64,000 nt of DNA from Flectobacillus sp. BAB-3569 (GCF_002270355.1 NZ_NJFZ01000012.1:62001-126000); one strand, 5' to 3'. Counted from the stretch's first letter, positions 1-9,683 are shown. The notes: generated from the sequence alone by a model not told the origin. Translations and numbers: made by a program.

Positions 1-1
1 T

Positions 2-1132
2 ATAAAGGCTTTGGAGTTGTGTATAAACAGAGATACTATTGACTGGATAAAAGATCAAATTATTCTGAACAATCAACTTAGCAATAAAAAGAATGTTTCA
101 AATCTTGATACTAGAAAAAAAGCTTCAAATCTAGCATTCGACTATGGACACTATATTGTTGCATACAATACGCTCAAGATTGACAGCAGTTCCACAATTT
201 TCAAAAACAAAAGCTTATATTCTAAACGAGCTCTTTCGAAGTTCATCCATGGAGCTATCAAGCATAAAGCATTTGCTTCTGGGAATATTACACTTGATAC
301 TGTTCAACATGATTTTCCGAAGGATTCTTCCAAATTTTTTATAGAGCTAAGGAGTAAGATTGCTTTTCGAAAAGCAAAGGTTGAAGGTTCTATCAAAGAC
401 TTAATTAGTAAAACTCCTAATTATAACAAAACACCTGAACAAGATTTAAGAGATTCATTACGAGCACTTGATTCCTTGTTTCAAAATAAAATTCTTACTC
501 AAAATAATTTTCATCGCTACAGGAAATTTCCTCTACATGTAAACCTGTTAATAGGGAATGAAATACAACTTCCAGAAGTCATAAAGACATCAGGTAACTC
601 ACTACTGATTACATCGGATAATCTAAATCTATATCAAGGTATTGAAATTAGCCTAGGACGTTTGGGAGCCACATTTAGGTACGGTTTGTCGATGCGATTG
701 GCTAAAGGTAACTTTTCGACGTACTACCATGACACACTTTTAGAACGAAATATAAAGCTTGAACGATTTGAGTACTCTTCAAAAGCAGTTGGATTCAACT
801 TATATATTACCCCTTTCAAAAATTATTTCAGGGCTTACAACCTTGGGGTTGTTGCAGGAGTTGAATATCATAAGTTTGATAAACTCATGTACACACAAAA
901 GCTAAATACTTCTGATGTTTTGAATCAATCTGTTTTTTTGGAACAAACCAGAGTAGATTTTGGCTTGATGTATGCCTACAAATGGCCTAAATCTGGAGGT
1001 ATGCAAGTTTTTGCTAGATATTCTTACGGCCTTGGTAACCTCATTAATAACAGACCTAACTCTTTACTAGAACCTGTAAAAGACTCAAAATTGAACACTA
1101 TTAAAACAGGCCTATTAATCACTATATTCTAA
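2..1132 (+). CDS. Partial beta-barrel-like envelope protein (paralog of 3185-4483)
   Basis: The reading frame is open to the left edge of the window, so the true start and any signal peptide lie outside; an in-frame TTG at 11 is not a convincing start. The N-terminal half is charged, helical and Lys-rich. The C-terminal half (about residue 170 onward) alternates aromatic and polar residues in barrel-like strands and ends in a hydrophobic, aromatic-tipped segment. The same architecture and similar C-terminal sequence occur in the gene at 3185-4483. The stop lies one base before the ATG of the following lipoprotein, so the two are almost certainly co-transcribed. I do not recognise a named family. 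An outer-membrane barrel that partners the lipoprotein encoded next to it is an inference from order and composition. Confidence 0.7.
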   Translation: MKALELCINRDTIDWIKDQIILNNQLSNKKNVSNLDTRKKASNLAFDYGHYIVAYNTLKIDSSSTIFKNKSLYSKRALSKFIHGAIKHKAFASGNITLDTVQHDFPKDSSKFFIELRSKIAFRKAKVEGSIKDLISKTPNYNKTPEQDLRDSLRALDSLFQNKILTQNNFHRYRKFPLHVNLLIGNEIQLPEVIKTSGNSLLITSDNLNLYQGIEISLGRLGATFRYGLSMRLAKGNFSTYYHDTLLERNIKLERFEYSSKAVGFNLYITPFKNYFRAYNLGVVAGVEYHKFDKLMYTQKLNTSDVLNQSVFLEQTRVDFGLMYAYKWPKSGGMQVFARYSYGLGNLINNRPNSLLEPVKDSKLNTIKTGLLITIF

Positions 1133-1133
1133 A

Positions 1134-3148
1134 ATGACTAGACTTATACTACAATTAAGCTTTTTGGTAGGAATTCTCATCGGTTGTAAGCCTATACAAT
1201 TAGATGAAGCATTTCCTGAGCGAACCACCTTTCATATTCCAGATGGAGTATCGTTAAGAACGGAGGATCGTTCTTGTGTTATCAAATACAGCAGCGAGGA
1301 GTTGATTAAATTATATTTTCAAAAAAAGAGAATTTAATAAGTAATGATTTGCTTTTTAAAGCTGCTGAACTTTTTAACAAAATCAATCCCTCGATTAACC
1401 TACAACCAACACCCTATATTTTTGAAAGTAATGTTTATTTTTCGGTTGGAAATGCCTCATTGGCAAATGATCCTTCAGGTGCAACGTATGACTCTGGAGT
1501 ATACCCTCTAGCTTGGAATGAAATTGTATATAAAGGACTTAATTGGAGGAGTGATTTTGCTTTTAGAGCTTTTACCTTAAAAACTTTTGACGCCGAACGT
1601 CGTTATCAAAGTTATATATTTACACTAGGACGAATGCTTGGTTTGCCTGAAAACAGTAATAAACAGTCATGGATGTATCCTTATTATGAAGCAGGAGTAA
1701 AAAAAGAATTCACTCAGGATGAATTAAGCTTTCTACAACAGATTACTAGTCAATGTACAACTGGCGATGAGGTAACAAGTACTAGTTCTCCAAATATTTT
1801 AGCGGATGGGACAGTAGGGTTAAGTGTTAATTTTAAATTTTCTAAAGATTTCAAGATCAAAAAGGTAGGAGTTATCATTTCAGAAAATCCTGATTCCTTG
1901 AATGTAAACCATTCGGACTATTATTGTGAGAAGGTAACTTCGACCACTGGAACTGTTATTCTGTCAACTCAAACCTTAAACGCAAATACTACCTACTATT
2001 ACAAGGGTTTTTTATACGGCAATAATGGGGTTGTAACGGAAAGCCAAACAAAAAAGTTTACCATCCCAAACAGAGAGCACAACAAGTGGACAAAAACTCT
2101 ATTTAGTGGATACATTCCTGAAAAAGATAAACCCGTGTTTGCGTTCAATGGTTATTTTTACTCTGACCTTCATTTTACCGAAAAAGCAAATGAACAATAT
2201 GTATTGAAGATAAATCAACAAACAGGAGAAATTATTGAAAAAATTTATTTACCAGTTCCGCAAGGAAACAATACGGTGTACTTTTTGAATAATTCTATCT
2301 ATATTCTTCATTTTGAGTCGAATATTCAGTTCAGATGTTACAAGTTTCAATTAGATACCAGAGTTTTGTCATCCATACCTGTACCAATTCCTAACTTTGT
2401 ACAAGGCGCCTTAGATTATAAGAGGATCCTATTTTTTAATAATCCCTCTGGAATATATGTAATCCCCTATCATTCTTTTACTAATGGTGTAGCGGGCACT
2501 TATTTTAGTAACGTTTATAAACTTGACTTTGAAAAGCTTACGTTTCAAGATTTTGGTAAGGCTCCTATTGAGCAAGGCAATGACGACTTCACTTCTCCTT
2601 TGACATCTCCCGAATCAGCTAACAGTACAGTTGTTTATAATAATTATGGCGGAGTAGTCAAGGTGCTTAATTTTGATTTGATACAAAAGACTACCTCTGT
2701 CACAGTTAAACCTAAATTAAGTTACATCCAAAGCATACCCATCACAAATACAGATGTAAATTCTAAAATTGCCATCAATAGCTCAATCTATTATACGATT
2801 TCTGATAAGTCTATTTATAGATTTTTGTCAAACACGGAAAATGATTTAGATTATCTAATTTATTCTTTCACTGATGATTATTACAGTTACAATGATTATT
2901 TCAGCAGCTCTGTTCCAATTCAATCCGATTTGACGGACCTGAATAAAGGTAGTGTAAGGAATCTATTTCAAGTGTATGACCCTGTAAATGAAAGCGTAAA
3001 AACACTAGGAGTACCGTTCGAGGCTATGTTTAAAGGTGATATATGGAAAGGGTCATTTCGTCCTAGATTTATAGATGGAGGGGATAAAATTTACTTTCTT
3101 GCCACTAATTATAAAAATCACTCTACGCTGTGGGTATACCATAAATAG
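1134..3148 (+). pseudogene. Frameshifted lipoprotein, matrixin-like pseudoprotease plus propeller-like tail
   Basis: The 5' piece (1134-1337) starts with a lipoprotein signal peptide (lipobox LIGC, Cys18). The rest (from about 1322, other frame, to 3148) matches the intact paralog at 4487-6547 throughout. The frames meet at an A7 tract (1321-1327); one more A would restore the frame. The tract also forms A AAA AAG in register with the upstream frame, a classic -1 slippery heptamer, so programmed or transcriptional slippage is possible as well as mutation or base-calling error. The mature part resembles a matrixin (M10) domain with Met-turn MYPYY, but the zinc motif reads FTLGRMLGLPE, with all three His and the Glu replaced. 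An Ig/FN3-like domain and repeated beta-rich, propeller-like blades follow. Function unknown. Confidence 0.7.
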
Positions 3149-3184
3149 AGAATTATTTTGCTGATTTACTTTATCTAACTAATT

Positions 3185-4483
3185 ATGAAAATACAATTCA
3201 CCTTCTATCTGTTCCTTCTGGTTTGTATCACCTGTCAAGCTCAGAAACCTAACAACTCCAACAATAAATTAAATTATTATATCAAGAAAAGCCAAAAATT
3301 TGAGAAGAAGAAAAAATTTGAGAAAGCATCTTTTTACCTAGAAAAGTTTGTACTTAAAACTACTCATAAGGATTCATTGACTGATGTTATCGAGAAGATT
3401 TCAGAGCTTAAGAAAAAGGCCAAATTATACAATCATTTATATACGGCAGTACTAAAATCAAATGGGTTACATGCATACACTCAGCTCAAGGAAATAAATA
3501 AGTTTGATTCAAATTATATTCAATTACGTCAAATAAGTCAAATAATTGCCAAGGATATTGCGAGAATTGGGATTAGTAGAAAAGCCTTCAGAACTGCTAA
3601 ACAATATTTAGATTCACTAAGATATGATCGTCTGTTGGATTCAACAACCTTGTATCTGAAGATGAGCGGTAAACTGGAAAAGAAAAAAGAGTCGTATTTA
3701 GCTAAAATTAAGAAAGATCTACAAGATAGTACCAATAATTCTATCAGCAGATTTCAAGATTCACTCACTAGAAAAGATTCGTTATTTATAGCATCATTTA
3801 AGAAAAAAGACATAGGATTTAAACCGAAGTTATACCCCATTAAATTGGGACTATTTTTGGAGTCCGAGTATCTGTTTCCTGATTTTTCTTTTGATGTAGA
3901 CCAGTCTCCAAAGATTGGGGTAGTACAGAAATCTCCGACTCCAGGAATCGATTTAAGTGTTGGTAATATCGGCAGTAAATTTAGAGTATCCCTAAACTAC
4001 ACTTATCTTAATAGAGAGTTTTATACATATATTCCTCAATTTTTAGTTCAAGGCGAGCAAAGAGTCAAGCTTGAAACTTTTCAGTACAGCGGACATAGAG
4101 TTGGACTTGAAACGCAATTCCTGCCTGTCAATACACCTTACTATAAAACATTAAGTATGGGTGTTTCTTTGGGAGTAAGTGCTTATTATTTGGATAATTT
4201 TAAGTACTCATATTACTATAAAATGGATATAAATTCTTTAAACATGGATTATGTCAATCGGCTGAGTTTGAACGGTACCCTAGGTGTTTTTATTAACTAT
4301 AGACTAAGAAATAGCAAGGGCATTCAGTTTTTTGTAAAATATCGAAAAAGTCTTCAAAACTTCTTTAAAGACTTTAATGTTCAGGATGCCGCTTTTATTG
4401 ATTTTAGTACACCTTACTATACCAAGCTTGAAAGCTCAGCTATCAACTCTATTTCCTCTGGTCTAACATTTTATCTCTGGTAA
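3185..4483 (+). CDS. Secreted beta-barrel-like envelope protein with helical N-terminal region
   Basis: The protein has 432 residues. It opens with a signal peptide (about residues 1-20, ending CQAQ), followed by a Lys-rich, probably coiled-coil region with Ser/Lys-rich stretches to about residue 210. The C-terminal half is strand-rich, with aromatic residues spaced as in outer-membrane barrels, and ends in a hydrophobic strand (TFYLW). It is the intact counterpart of the truncated gene at the window edge. It starts 36 bases after the preceding lipoprotein gene and stops three bases before the next lipoprotein gene, so this is the second barrel/lipoprotein unit of the operon. The N-terminal region resembles tetratricopeptide-like or coiled-coil spacers, but no family is certain. 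Location in the outer membrane is inferred. Confidence 0.7.
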   Translation: MKIQFTFYLFLLVCITCQAQKPNNSNNKLNYYIKKSQKFEKKKKFEKASFYLEKFVLKTTHKDSLTDVIEKISELKKKAKLYNHLYTAVLKSNGLHAYTQLKEINKFDSNYIQLRQISQIIAKDIARIGISRKAFRTAKQYLDSLRYDRLLDSTTLYLKMSGKLEKKKESYLAKIKKDLQDSTNNSISRFQDSLTRKDSLFIASFKKKDIGFKPKLYPIKLGLFLESEYLFPDFSFDVDQSPKIGVVQKSPTPGIDLSVGNIGSKFRVSLNYTYLNREFYTYIPQFLVQGEQRVKLETFQYSGHRVGLETQFLPVNTPYYKTLSMGVSLGVSAYYLDNFKYSYYYKMDINSLNMDYVNRLSLNGTLGVFINYRLRNSKGIQFFVKYRKSLQNFFKDFNVQDAAFIDFSTPYYTKLESSAINSISSGLTFYLW

Positions 4484-4486
4484 TTT

Positions 4487-6547
4487 ATGCGCACAATATT
4501 AATAACTTTAGTTGTCCTATCCTCGCTTTTATATTCATGTAAAAAATATGAGATTTTAGAGGCTTTTCCTGATTCATTTGCTCCATCAATGAATACTAAT
4601 TTTATTTTTAATGAAAACCTGAGAAACTGTGAAATATTTTACAATTCTGTGGAAATTACGAATGCATTTGTTGTTCCTGATTATAAAAACGAGTTATCAA
4701 AAAGTATATTAGTCAAAGCGGCTAATGTTATCAATGAGGTCAATCCTAGAATAAATCTGAAACCGACTCCACTGTCAACCTCAGCCAATATTCGTTTTGA
4801 AGATCAGAATGTAAGTGTTTTAGAACCTTATTCCATGACCAGTGGAGGAAGAATTTTTAATGCAAATAGTACGAGCAATTGTAATAATTGTGTTGGATTC
4901 AACTCTTTGACTCCTCATGCGACGTTAATAAAGATATCAGTAATGTCCTCTGGAGATGCAAGACTTCAGGCTTATGTATATTATTTGGGAAAGTATTTGG
5001 GATTGAAAGATTCAAATGACAAAGAATCATGGATGTATCCATTCTATGTGCCTGATATTCAAAAGAAATTTAACGAAAATGAACTGATAAGACTACAGAC
5101 TTTTTCTAATTTATGTGATGCTAAAAATGTGGTTTCTGCTAAAATCCTGTCAGTTAGTTCTGAAGGAAACGCCGAAATTCAGGTAGATTACAGTCATCCT
5201 GATGTTTATTCAGGTTTGAAGGTTGGAGTGTTGGTTTCTGAAGACACGTCATCCTTATATTTAGAAAAAGGAACATATTATATTAAATCCACCACTACAA
5301 ATTCAGATGCTATCAAATTTACTACTGATGTATTAAATGCGAATCAGCGATTTTATGTTAAAGCCTTTTTATATGGTAAATCTGGCGTAGTATATGATTC
5401 CAAAATTACACCTGTTGTAATTCCTGATCGAGCACATAACAAATGGGTGGGTCTAAGTAGGCAAAATATAATAATGCCTGCCTATGGTACTCTTTCCTAT
5501 GCGTTCAATAACATCGTTTATACAACGCCAATGAGAGCGTATGATTATAAAAAAATGTTTGGTTTTTTTGAGAATGGATCTTACATGGAAATAGCTAATC
5601 CATTGCTTGCAAAAGATGATAAATGTTTTTTTTATGATGGTAAATTTTATATGTATCAAGAAAACATCCCAACGCAATCATTGTCGATTTATGAGTATGA
5701 TTTAAACAGTTACAAAACACAGGTAATTAATATTAATTATGCTGATTACGGTCTCAAGAATACCAATACTGACGATGGCGCTATTGTTTTTGCTGCTGAG
5801 GGTTATATTTATCTGGTGAATCAAAGTATCGGATATAATGGAGAATTAAGTGCGATTAATATGCTTAGAATTAATATGACTTCTAAGACCATATCTAAAT
5901 TAAAATCTCTTAATACATCTGCATTTAGAAGCATGTATAGTAGGCAATTGTATGCTTTTACTAATGGTAATAAAATTTATTTTGAAGATTTGAGTCGTAT
6001 TTATAATGCTCCATTTTTTGTTAGCACAGGGTACACCATGACTATCAATAAGGAAGATTTTCAGTTGGTCCAAAGCGAATTGCTACCGATTAAACCCAAT
6101 CTTTCCAAGTATCAAAATTTAACTGATTCTCCCAGCAATCTTTTGAATTTAAGAGCTTTTAGTGTTTCATCAGCGGGAAAGATGTACAGGTTATTATCAA
6201 CCGATTTTCGAGTAGAACCCTCAATAGCTGCACTCCTTAAAAATTCTTCTCTGTCGGGCACACTTGATGTCAGTAAAGTTATGAGTAGAGCATGGCCAAT
6301 GTTTATCCCTGTAACAAAAGAGACAGAAAGTAGACCAATTCAGCTTTTCGAGACATTCGATATCGATAACAGATTGAGTAAATCTCTTTGCATACCTCCT
6401 AAGGGTATTGAAGATACATTCAAGTATGAGAATTATGAGGAGTATGCACCAAAATACGATTTAGTAGATGGGAAAGACAAAATGTATTTGTTTGTTTATC
6501 ACTCATATACATCAGTTTATTCTTCGATTTGGATTTATTATAAGTAG
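4487..6547 (+). CDS. Lipoprotein with inactive matrixin-like domain, FN3-like domain and propeller-like tail
   Basis: The protein has 686 residues and a lipoprotein signal (LLYSC, Cys18), so the mature protein should be lipid-anchored. Residues about 75-210 align by eye with the matrixin fold: an N-terminal helix (KAANVINEVNPRINLKPTP), a strand like the domain's edge strand, then YYLGKYLGLKD where an active enzyme has HExGHxxGxxH, and a Met-turn MYPFY with Met183. The three zinc His correspond to Tyr165, Lys169 and Asp175 and the catalytic Glu to Tyr166, so hydrolysis by this site is not expected. Residues about 215-310 look like an Ig/FN3-type domain (phrase VKAFLYGKSG). Residues about 315-686 are repetitive beta blades like a kelch or other propeller. 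This intact copy is the reference for repairing the upstream frameshifted paralog. Binding, not catalysis, is the likely role (inference). Confidence 0.72.
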   Translation: MRTILITLVVLSSLLYSCKKYEILEAFPDSFAPSMNTNFIFNENLRNCEIFYNSVEITNAFVVPDYKNELSKSILVKAANVINEVNPRINLKPTPLSTSANIRFEDQNVSVLEPYSMTSGGRIFNANSTSNCNNCVGFNSLTPHATLIKISVMSSGDARLQAYVYYLGKYLGLKDSNDKESWMYPFYVPDIQKKFNENELIRLQTFSNLCDAKNVVSAKILSVSSEGNAEIQVDYSHPDVYSGLKVGVLVSEDTSSLYLEKGTYYIKSTTTNSDAIKFTTDVLNANQRFYVKAFLYGKSGVVYDSKITPVVIPDRAHNKWVGLSRQNIIMPAYGTLSYAFNNIVYTTPMRAYDYKKMFGFFENGSYMEIANPLLAKDDKCFFYDGKFYMYQENIPTQSLSIYEYDLNSYKTQVININYADYGLKNTNTDDGAIVFAAEGYIYLVNQSIGYNGELSAINMLRINMTSKTISKLKSLNTSAFRSMYSRQLYAFTNGNKIYFEDLSRIYNAPFFVSTGYTMTINKEDFQLVQSELLPIKPNLSKYQNLTDSPSNLLNLRAFSVSSAGKMYRLLSTDFRVEPSIAALLKNSSLSGTLDVSKVMSRAWPMFIPVTKETESRPIQLFETFDIDNRLSKSLCIPPKGIEDTFKYENYEEYAPKYDLVDGKDKMYLFVYHSYTSVYSSIWIYYK

Positions 6548-6705
6548 AAAATTTGATATGACCGCGAGAGTGTAAAAGGACTCATATTTTGCTACATAAT
6601 ACAAGGGTTATCCCAAAATTTGTGATTGAGCGAGTGAGTGATTAAGAAAAATTTGTATTCCATCATTAGGAACGTAATGATTAGGTCTTAAGCCAGGTCA
6701 TTAGC

Positions 6706-6748
6706 ATCAAAAAGCGGTCGAAAACATAATTTTCGACCGCTTTTTGAT
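6706..6748. terminator. Bidirectional terminator hairpin, repeat family member 1
   Basis: Perfect 19-bp stem (arms 6706-6724 and 6730-6748, core AAAAAGCGGTCGAAAA) with a 5-nt loop (CATAA). A-rich and T-rich arm ends give a U-run in both directions. It lies between the convergent genes ending at 6547 and 6815. Close copies lie at 32197-32239 and 36752-36788. Confidence 0.8.
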
Positions 6749-6814
6749 AAAAACTTTGAGAGTAATCCCAAACCAAAAAGTTCGAGAAGACTCATGTAAA
6801 ATATATATAGATGA

Positions 6815-7681
6815 CTACAACTTATACTTCTCCTTCAAATATCCGATCGCCATACCGTAAGCCTCTTTACTAGCTGCTTCGTCGTACTTAGGATTACTTG
6901 GGTTTGAAAATCCGTGTACTGCATTGAAAATTTTGTAAGTCAATTTTTTATTTGCAGTTTTCATATTTGCCGCAAAATCCTCAATTACCTGTTGTGAGAT
7001 ATATTGTTCTGTGGCAAACAAGCCCAAAACATCACTATGTAAGGTTTTTAGTTTTTCAACATCTTTTACGGGCATTCCATAATACATTACAGAACCGATG
7101 GTTTGTTTTCCGCCCAATAAGGCTGATTTTAACGACCAACTTCCACCAAAACACCAACCTACATTCGCTATCTCAGCTTTTGGACCTGCCAAGGTAATTG
7201 CACCTTTTACAATGTTTTCAAGTCTGGATTCGACTACACCTTGCATCAACTTTCCTGCTTCTTGTGGATTTGTGGTTGATTTTCCATCATACATATCTAA
7301 GGCTATAACATTGACATTTCCTCCTAAGTCGTTGTAAAAAACATCTGCCTGATGTTTGATATGGTCGTTAAGTCCCCACCACTCTTGATATACAAAAAGC
7401 CATTTGTCAGATTTCTTTTTTGCTTTGACAATATAGGCACTCGCTGTGTTACCATCGGCAGTTGGATAAGTGATTGATTCGCCTTCTGCTACAAACTTGA
7501 TGGCTACTGGAGTTGGGTGTAAAGCAATAAAATTTGGGTCATTCGCGAATTGTGCCATATCGCCTGATACTGGTGCATGACAAACTGTAATTTGATTTTC
7601 AGGTTGTTCGATGGGTTTTGCAGCAAAATACCCCATTATGCTAACAACAAGGAGATTGAGAGATAGCCAAAGTTTGTTCAT
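6815..7681 (-). CDS. Dienelactone hydrolase family protein (secreted)
   Basis: This is an alpha/beta hydrolase of the dienelactone hydrolase family, 288 residues. The N-terminus has a hydrophobic segment (about residues 4-20) that looks like a signal peptide or anchor, so it probably acts outside the cytoplasm. The nucleophile elbow is GWCFGG with Cys177, the family-typical Glu lies in YQEWWG (Glu100), and the C-terminal His is in AVHGF (His256). The usual acid residue after the LGLF strand is not clearly Asp here (LFATEQY, Glu225 nearby). About 50 extra residues precede the catalytic domain. Substrate is unknown: members act on lactones and esters other than chlorocatechol intermediates. It follows the sulfite-oxidising pair on the same strand but is separated by 205 bases with a hairpin, so a shared transcript is unlikely. 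Confidence 0.85.
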   Translation of the reverse strand: MNKLWLSLNLLVVSIMGYFAAKPIEQPENQITVCHAPVSGDMAQFANDPNFIALHPTPVAIKFVAEGESITYPTADGNTASAYIVKAKKKSDKWLFVYQEWWGLNDHIKHQADVFYNDLGGNVNVIALDMYDGKSTTNPQEAGKLMQGVVESRLENIVKGAITLAGPKAEIANVGWCFGGSWSLKSALLGGKQTIGSVMYYGMPVKDVEKLKTLHSDVLGLFATEQYISQQVIEDFAANMKTANKKLTYKIFNAVHGFSNPSNPKYDEAASKEAYGMAIGYLKEKYKL

Positions 7682-7810
7682 TTTCTACGATGAGTTTTGG
7701 ATGAATAATGATTGAATGTTGGTATGTCCGAGAGATGAACATTTGCCGTTTCATCATTAATAATACAAATTCGTCTAAAATTGTTCTAAGTCTTGGTGAA
7801 ATATTCGACC

Positions 7811-7866
7811 AAAAGCCGATATAATAAGATATACGCTTCAACAAATATCTTAATACATCGGCTTTT
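7811..7866 (-). terminator. Long inverted repeat, probable terminator of the sulfite dehydrogenase operon
   Basis: Arms 7811-7832 and 7845-7866 pair at 20 of 22 positions around a 12-nt loop. It begins 20 bases past the stop of the cytochrome gene ending at 7887. In the minus direction the 3' arm ends in a T-run. Confidence 0.65.
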
Positions 7867-7886
7867 GAGAAGTAAAAATATTTTGC

Positions 7887-8282
7887 CTATTTATTTAATT
7901 TATACCATTGTATATTTGAAAGGGGCTGACGGCGCTGTGCATGCTTGACAGGACCATAATATTTGCTCAAATAATCAAGAACGACGGGTTCGGCTTCTCC
8001 TAAATCCCAAAGTTTTTGTGTTCTTTGCATCCATCGAATTCTTTCTAACCAACCTTCTCGTGAAGCTCTGAATTGTAGAATCATTTTACTAGAATGACAT
8101 CCTGTACATTGGGCTTTGACCATATCTAGTTCTTTAGCAATTACCAAGCCTGTTTCAGGATCTAATCCTTTGGTCGAGTCAGCATGGATGGCTTTTTGAC
8201 TATATGGGTGTGGCGTAATTTTTCCTAGGGAAGCAAGATAAACCATAGAAAGCAATGCGGCTACTAACATGATTTTTTTCAT
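7887..8282 (-). CDS. Monoheme c-type cytochrome, partner of sulfite dehydrogenase (SorB-like)
   Basis: A short protein (131 residues) with an N-terminal signal peptide or anchor (about residues 1-20). It has a single haem c site CTGCH (Cys59, Cys62, His63) preceded by a helix (LVIAKELDMVKAQ). The segment after the haem site, with the phrases GWLERIRWMQ and DYLSKYYGP, is typical of the small cytochromes encoded next to molybdenum sulfite dehydrogenases. The likely sixth haem ligand is Met67 or Met86, which cannot be decided here. It starts only 15 bases after the stop of the molybdoenzyme gene, so the two form an operon and the cytochrome probably takes electrons from sulfite oxidation in the periplasm. 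The specific partner role is inferred from gene order and family resemblance. Confidence 0.85.
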   Translation of the reverse strand: MKKIMLVAALLSMVYLASLGKITPHPYSQKAIHADSTKGLDPETGLVIAKELDMVKAQCTGCHSSKMILQFRASREGWLERIRWMQRTQKLWDLGEAEPVVLDYLSKYYGPVKHAQRRQPLSNIQWYKLNK

Positions 8283-8297
8283 AAGAGTATACTTGGA

Positions 8298-9530
8298 TTA
8301 AACCACTTTTATGGCGATTCTATGACATGAGTTGTTGAGATAACCTGCTGGATTCCATGCTGGAATGACCATAGGTTGAGCAATTCCCTTGGCGTCTGTG
8401 GCTTTTGCCCAAACCTCATAATAACCCTTTCTTGGAAATTTAACTTCAGTTGACCAATGTTGCCAAGCCAATCGGTTCTTAGGTTTTTGTAAACTCACCT
8501 TCTGCCAAGTTGCACCGAAGTCAATCGAAATTTCCATTTGACTTACTTCCAAATCGCCAGCCCAAGCATGTCCTCTTAAACTGAGCGTTTTGCCATCATC
8601 AATCATAGCACCTGTTTTGGGATAGGTAATCACCGATTTTACAGGCATAGACTCTATGATTCTGTAATCACTATCTGGTGCTTTTCCACCTGGTTCAATC
8701 GGGTACAAAGGCACTCGGTAGTGCGTCCCATCCATTTTTTCACCATCATGTACTTTGTTACGAACAACGATTTTTTCTAGCCATTTTCCAGAAACAGAAG
8801 CTGGCCATCCGCCAAGAATCAATCTTAAGGGATACCCGTGCATCAATGGAATTTCTTGTCCATTGACAGCCCAAGCTAGCAAACTTTCATCTTCAAGAGC
8901 CTTTTTTATCGGAACACCACGAGAAATCGTAACTTTTTTGGGGTCGCCACTCAAGTGGGTATCTTTTCCGAAATAGCCGATATACACTGCATCATCCTTG
9001 ATTCCAACTGAATTTAGTACGTCTTTAAGGCGCACGCCTGTCCATTCAGCGCAATTAATAGCACCTTCTGACCATTGATTGCCTGATGCCTGCGGTACAA
9101 AACCACTTCTGCCATTACCACCACATTCTAATTGAATTTGATAGGTATACTGTTTAAACTGTTTCTTGAGTTGCTCTAAAGTAAAGGTTTTTTTCGTCTT
9201 GGCAGATTCTCCTTCAATCGTTAGCGTCCAAGATTTGATGTCGATATTTTCAGGAGGATTTCCGTTATTTCTCACAAACATTTTGTCGAGAGGCGTCACT
9301 TCATCATCTAACAGGTGTGCGGGTGCTTCTACATTCCAAGGACGATCGCTCAAAATGGTCATTTCCTTATTTTTTTTGAGCATTTCAAGTGCGTTATCAT
9401 CTAGCGAATTTAGAATGACAGGGGAGTAGCCTTTGGGCATATTGTTGGAAAAAACAATTTCAGTCCCAAGTACACTCATAGCACTTGTGCCAATCAGTTT
9501 TTTCAAAAAGTTTCTTCTTTTTTGCGTCAT
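8298..9530 (-). CDS. Molybdopterin-dependent sulfite dehydrogenase/oxidase, catalytic subunit (SorA/SoxC-like)
   Basis: I chose the start at 9530 because it gives a twin-arginine signal, TQKRRNFLKK, at the very N-terminus. The frame continues upstream to 9572 but adds residues unlike a Tat signal. The product has 410 residues. It contains the oxidoreductase molybdopterin-binding domain with the Mo-ligating Cys in QLECGGNGR (Cys136), the downstream phrase GGWPASVSGKWLEK, and a C-terminal Mo-co dimerisation (Ig-like) domain of about residues 290-410. The enzyme should be folded with cofactor in the cytoplasm, exported by Tat, and oxidise sulfite to sulfate with transfer to the cytochrome c encoded 15 bases downstream. 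SoxC-type or other sulfite-oxidase-family substrates remain possible, since no other sox genes are nearby. Confidence 0.9.
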   Translation of the reverse strand: MTQKRRNFLKKLIGTSAMSVLGTEIVFSNNMPKGYSPVILNSLDDNALEMLKKNKEMTILSDRPWNVEAPAHLLDDEVTPLDKMFVRNNGNPPENIDIKSWTLTIEGESAKTKKTFTLEQLKKQFKQYTYQIQLECGGNGRSGFVPQASGNQWSEGAINCAEWTGVRLKDVLNSVGIKDDAVYIGYFGKDTHLSGDPKKVTISRGVPIKKALEDESLLAWAVNGQEIPLMHGYPLRLILGGWPASVSGKWLEKIVVRNKVHDGEKMDGTHYRVPLYPIEPGGKAPDSDYRIIESMPVKSVITYPKTGAMIDDGKTLSLRGHAWAGDLEVSQMEISIDFGATWQKVSLQKPKNRLAWQHWSTEVKFPRKGYYEVWAKATDAKGIAQPMVIPAWNPAGYLNNSCHRIAIKVV

Positions 9531-9683
9531 GGTTAAATGAGGGCTTTGTTCAATTTTTGTAAATATAAGCAACTTTTAGGAAGAGTTTATGATGAATTAT
9601 TTGGTTTGTATTTATTCCTATAGGACATATAGAATAAATTTTTCAATTTTAATATCTTTACAAATTTAATTGCTAGAATCTGC

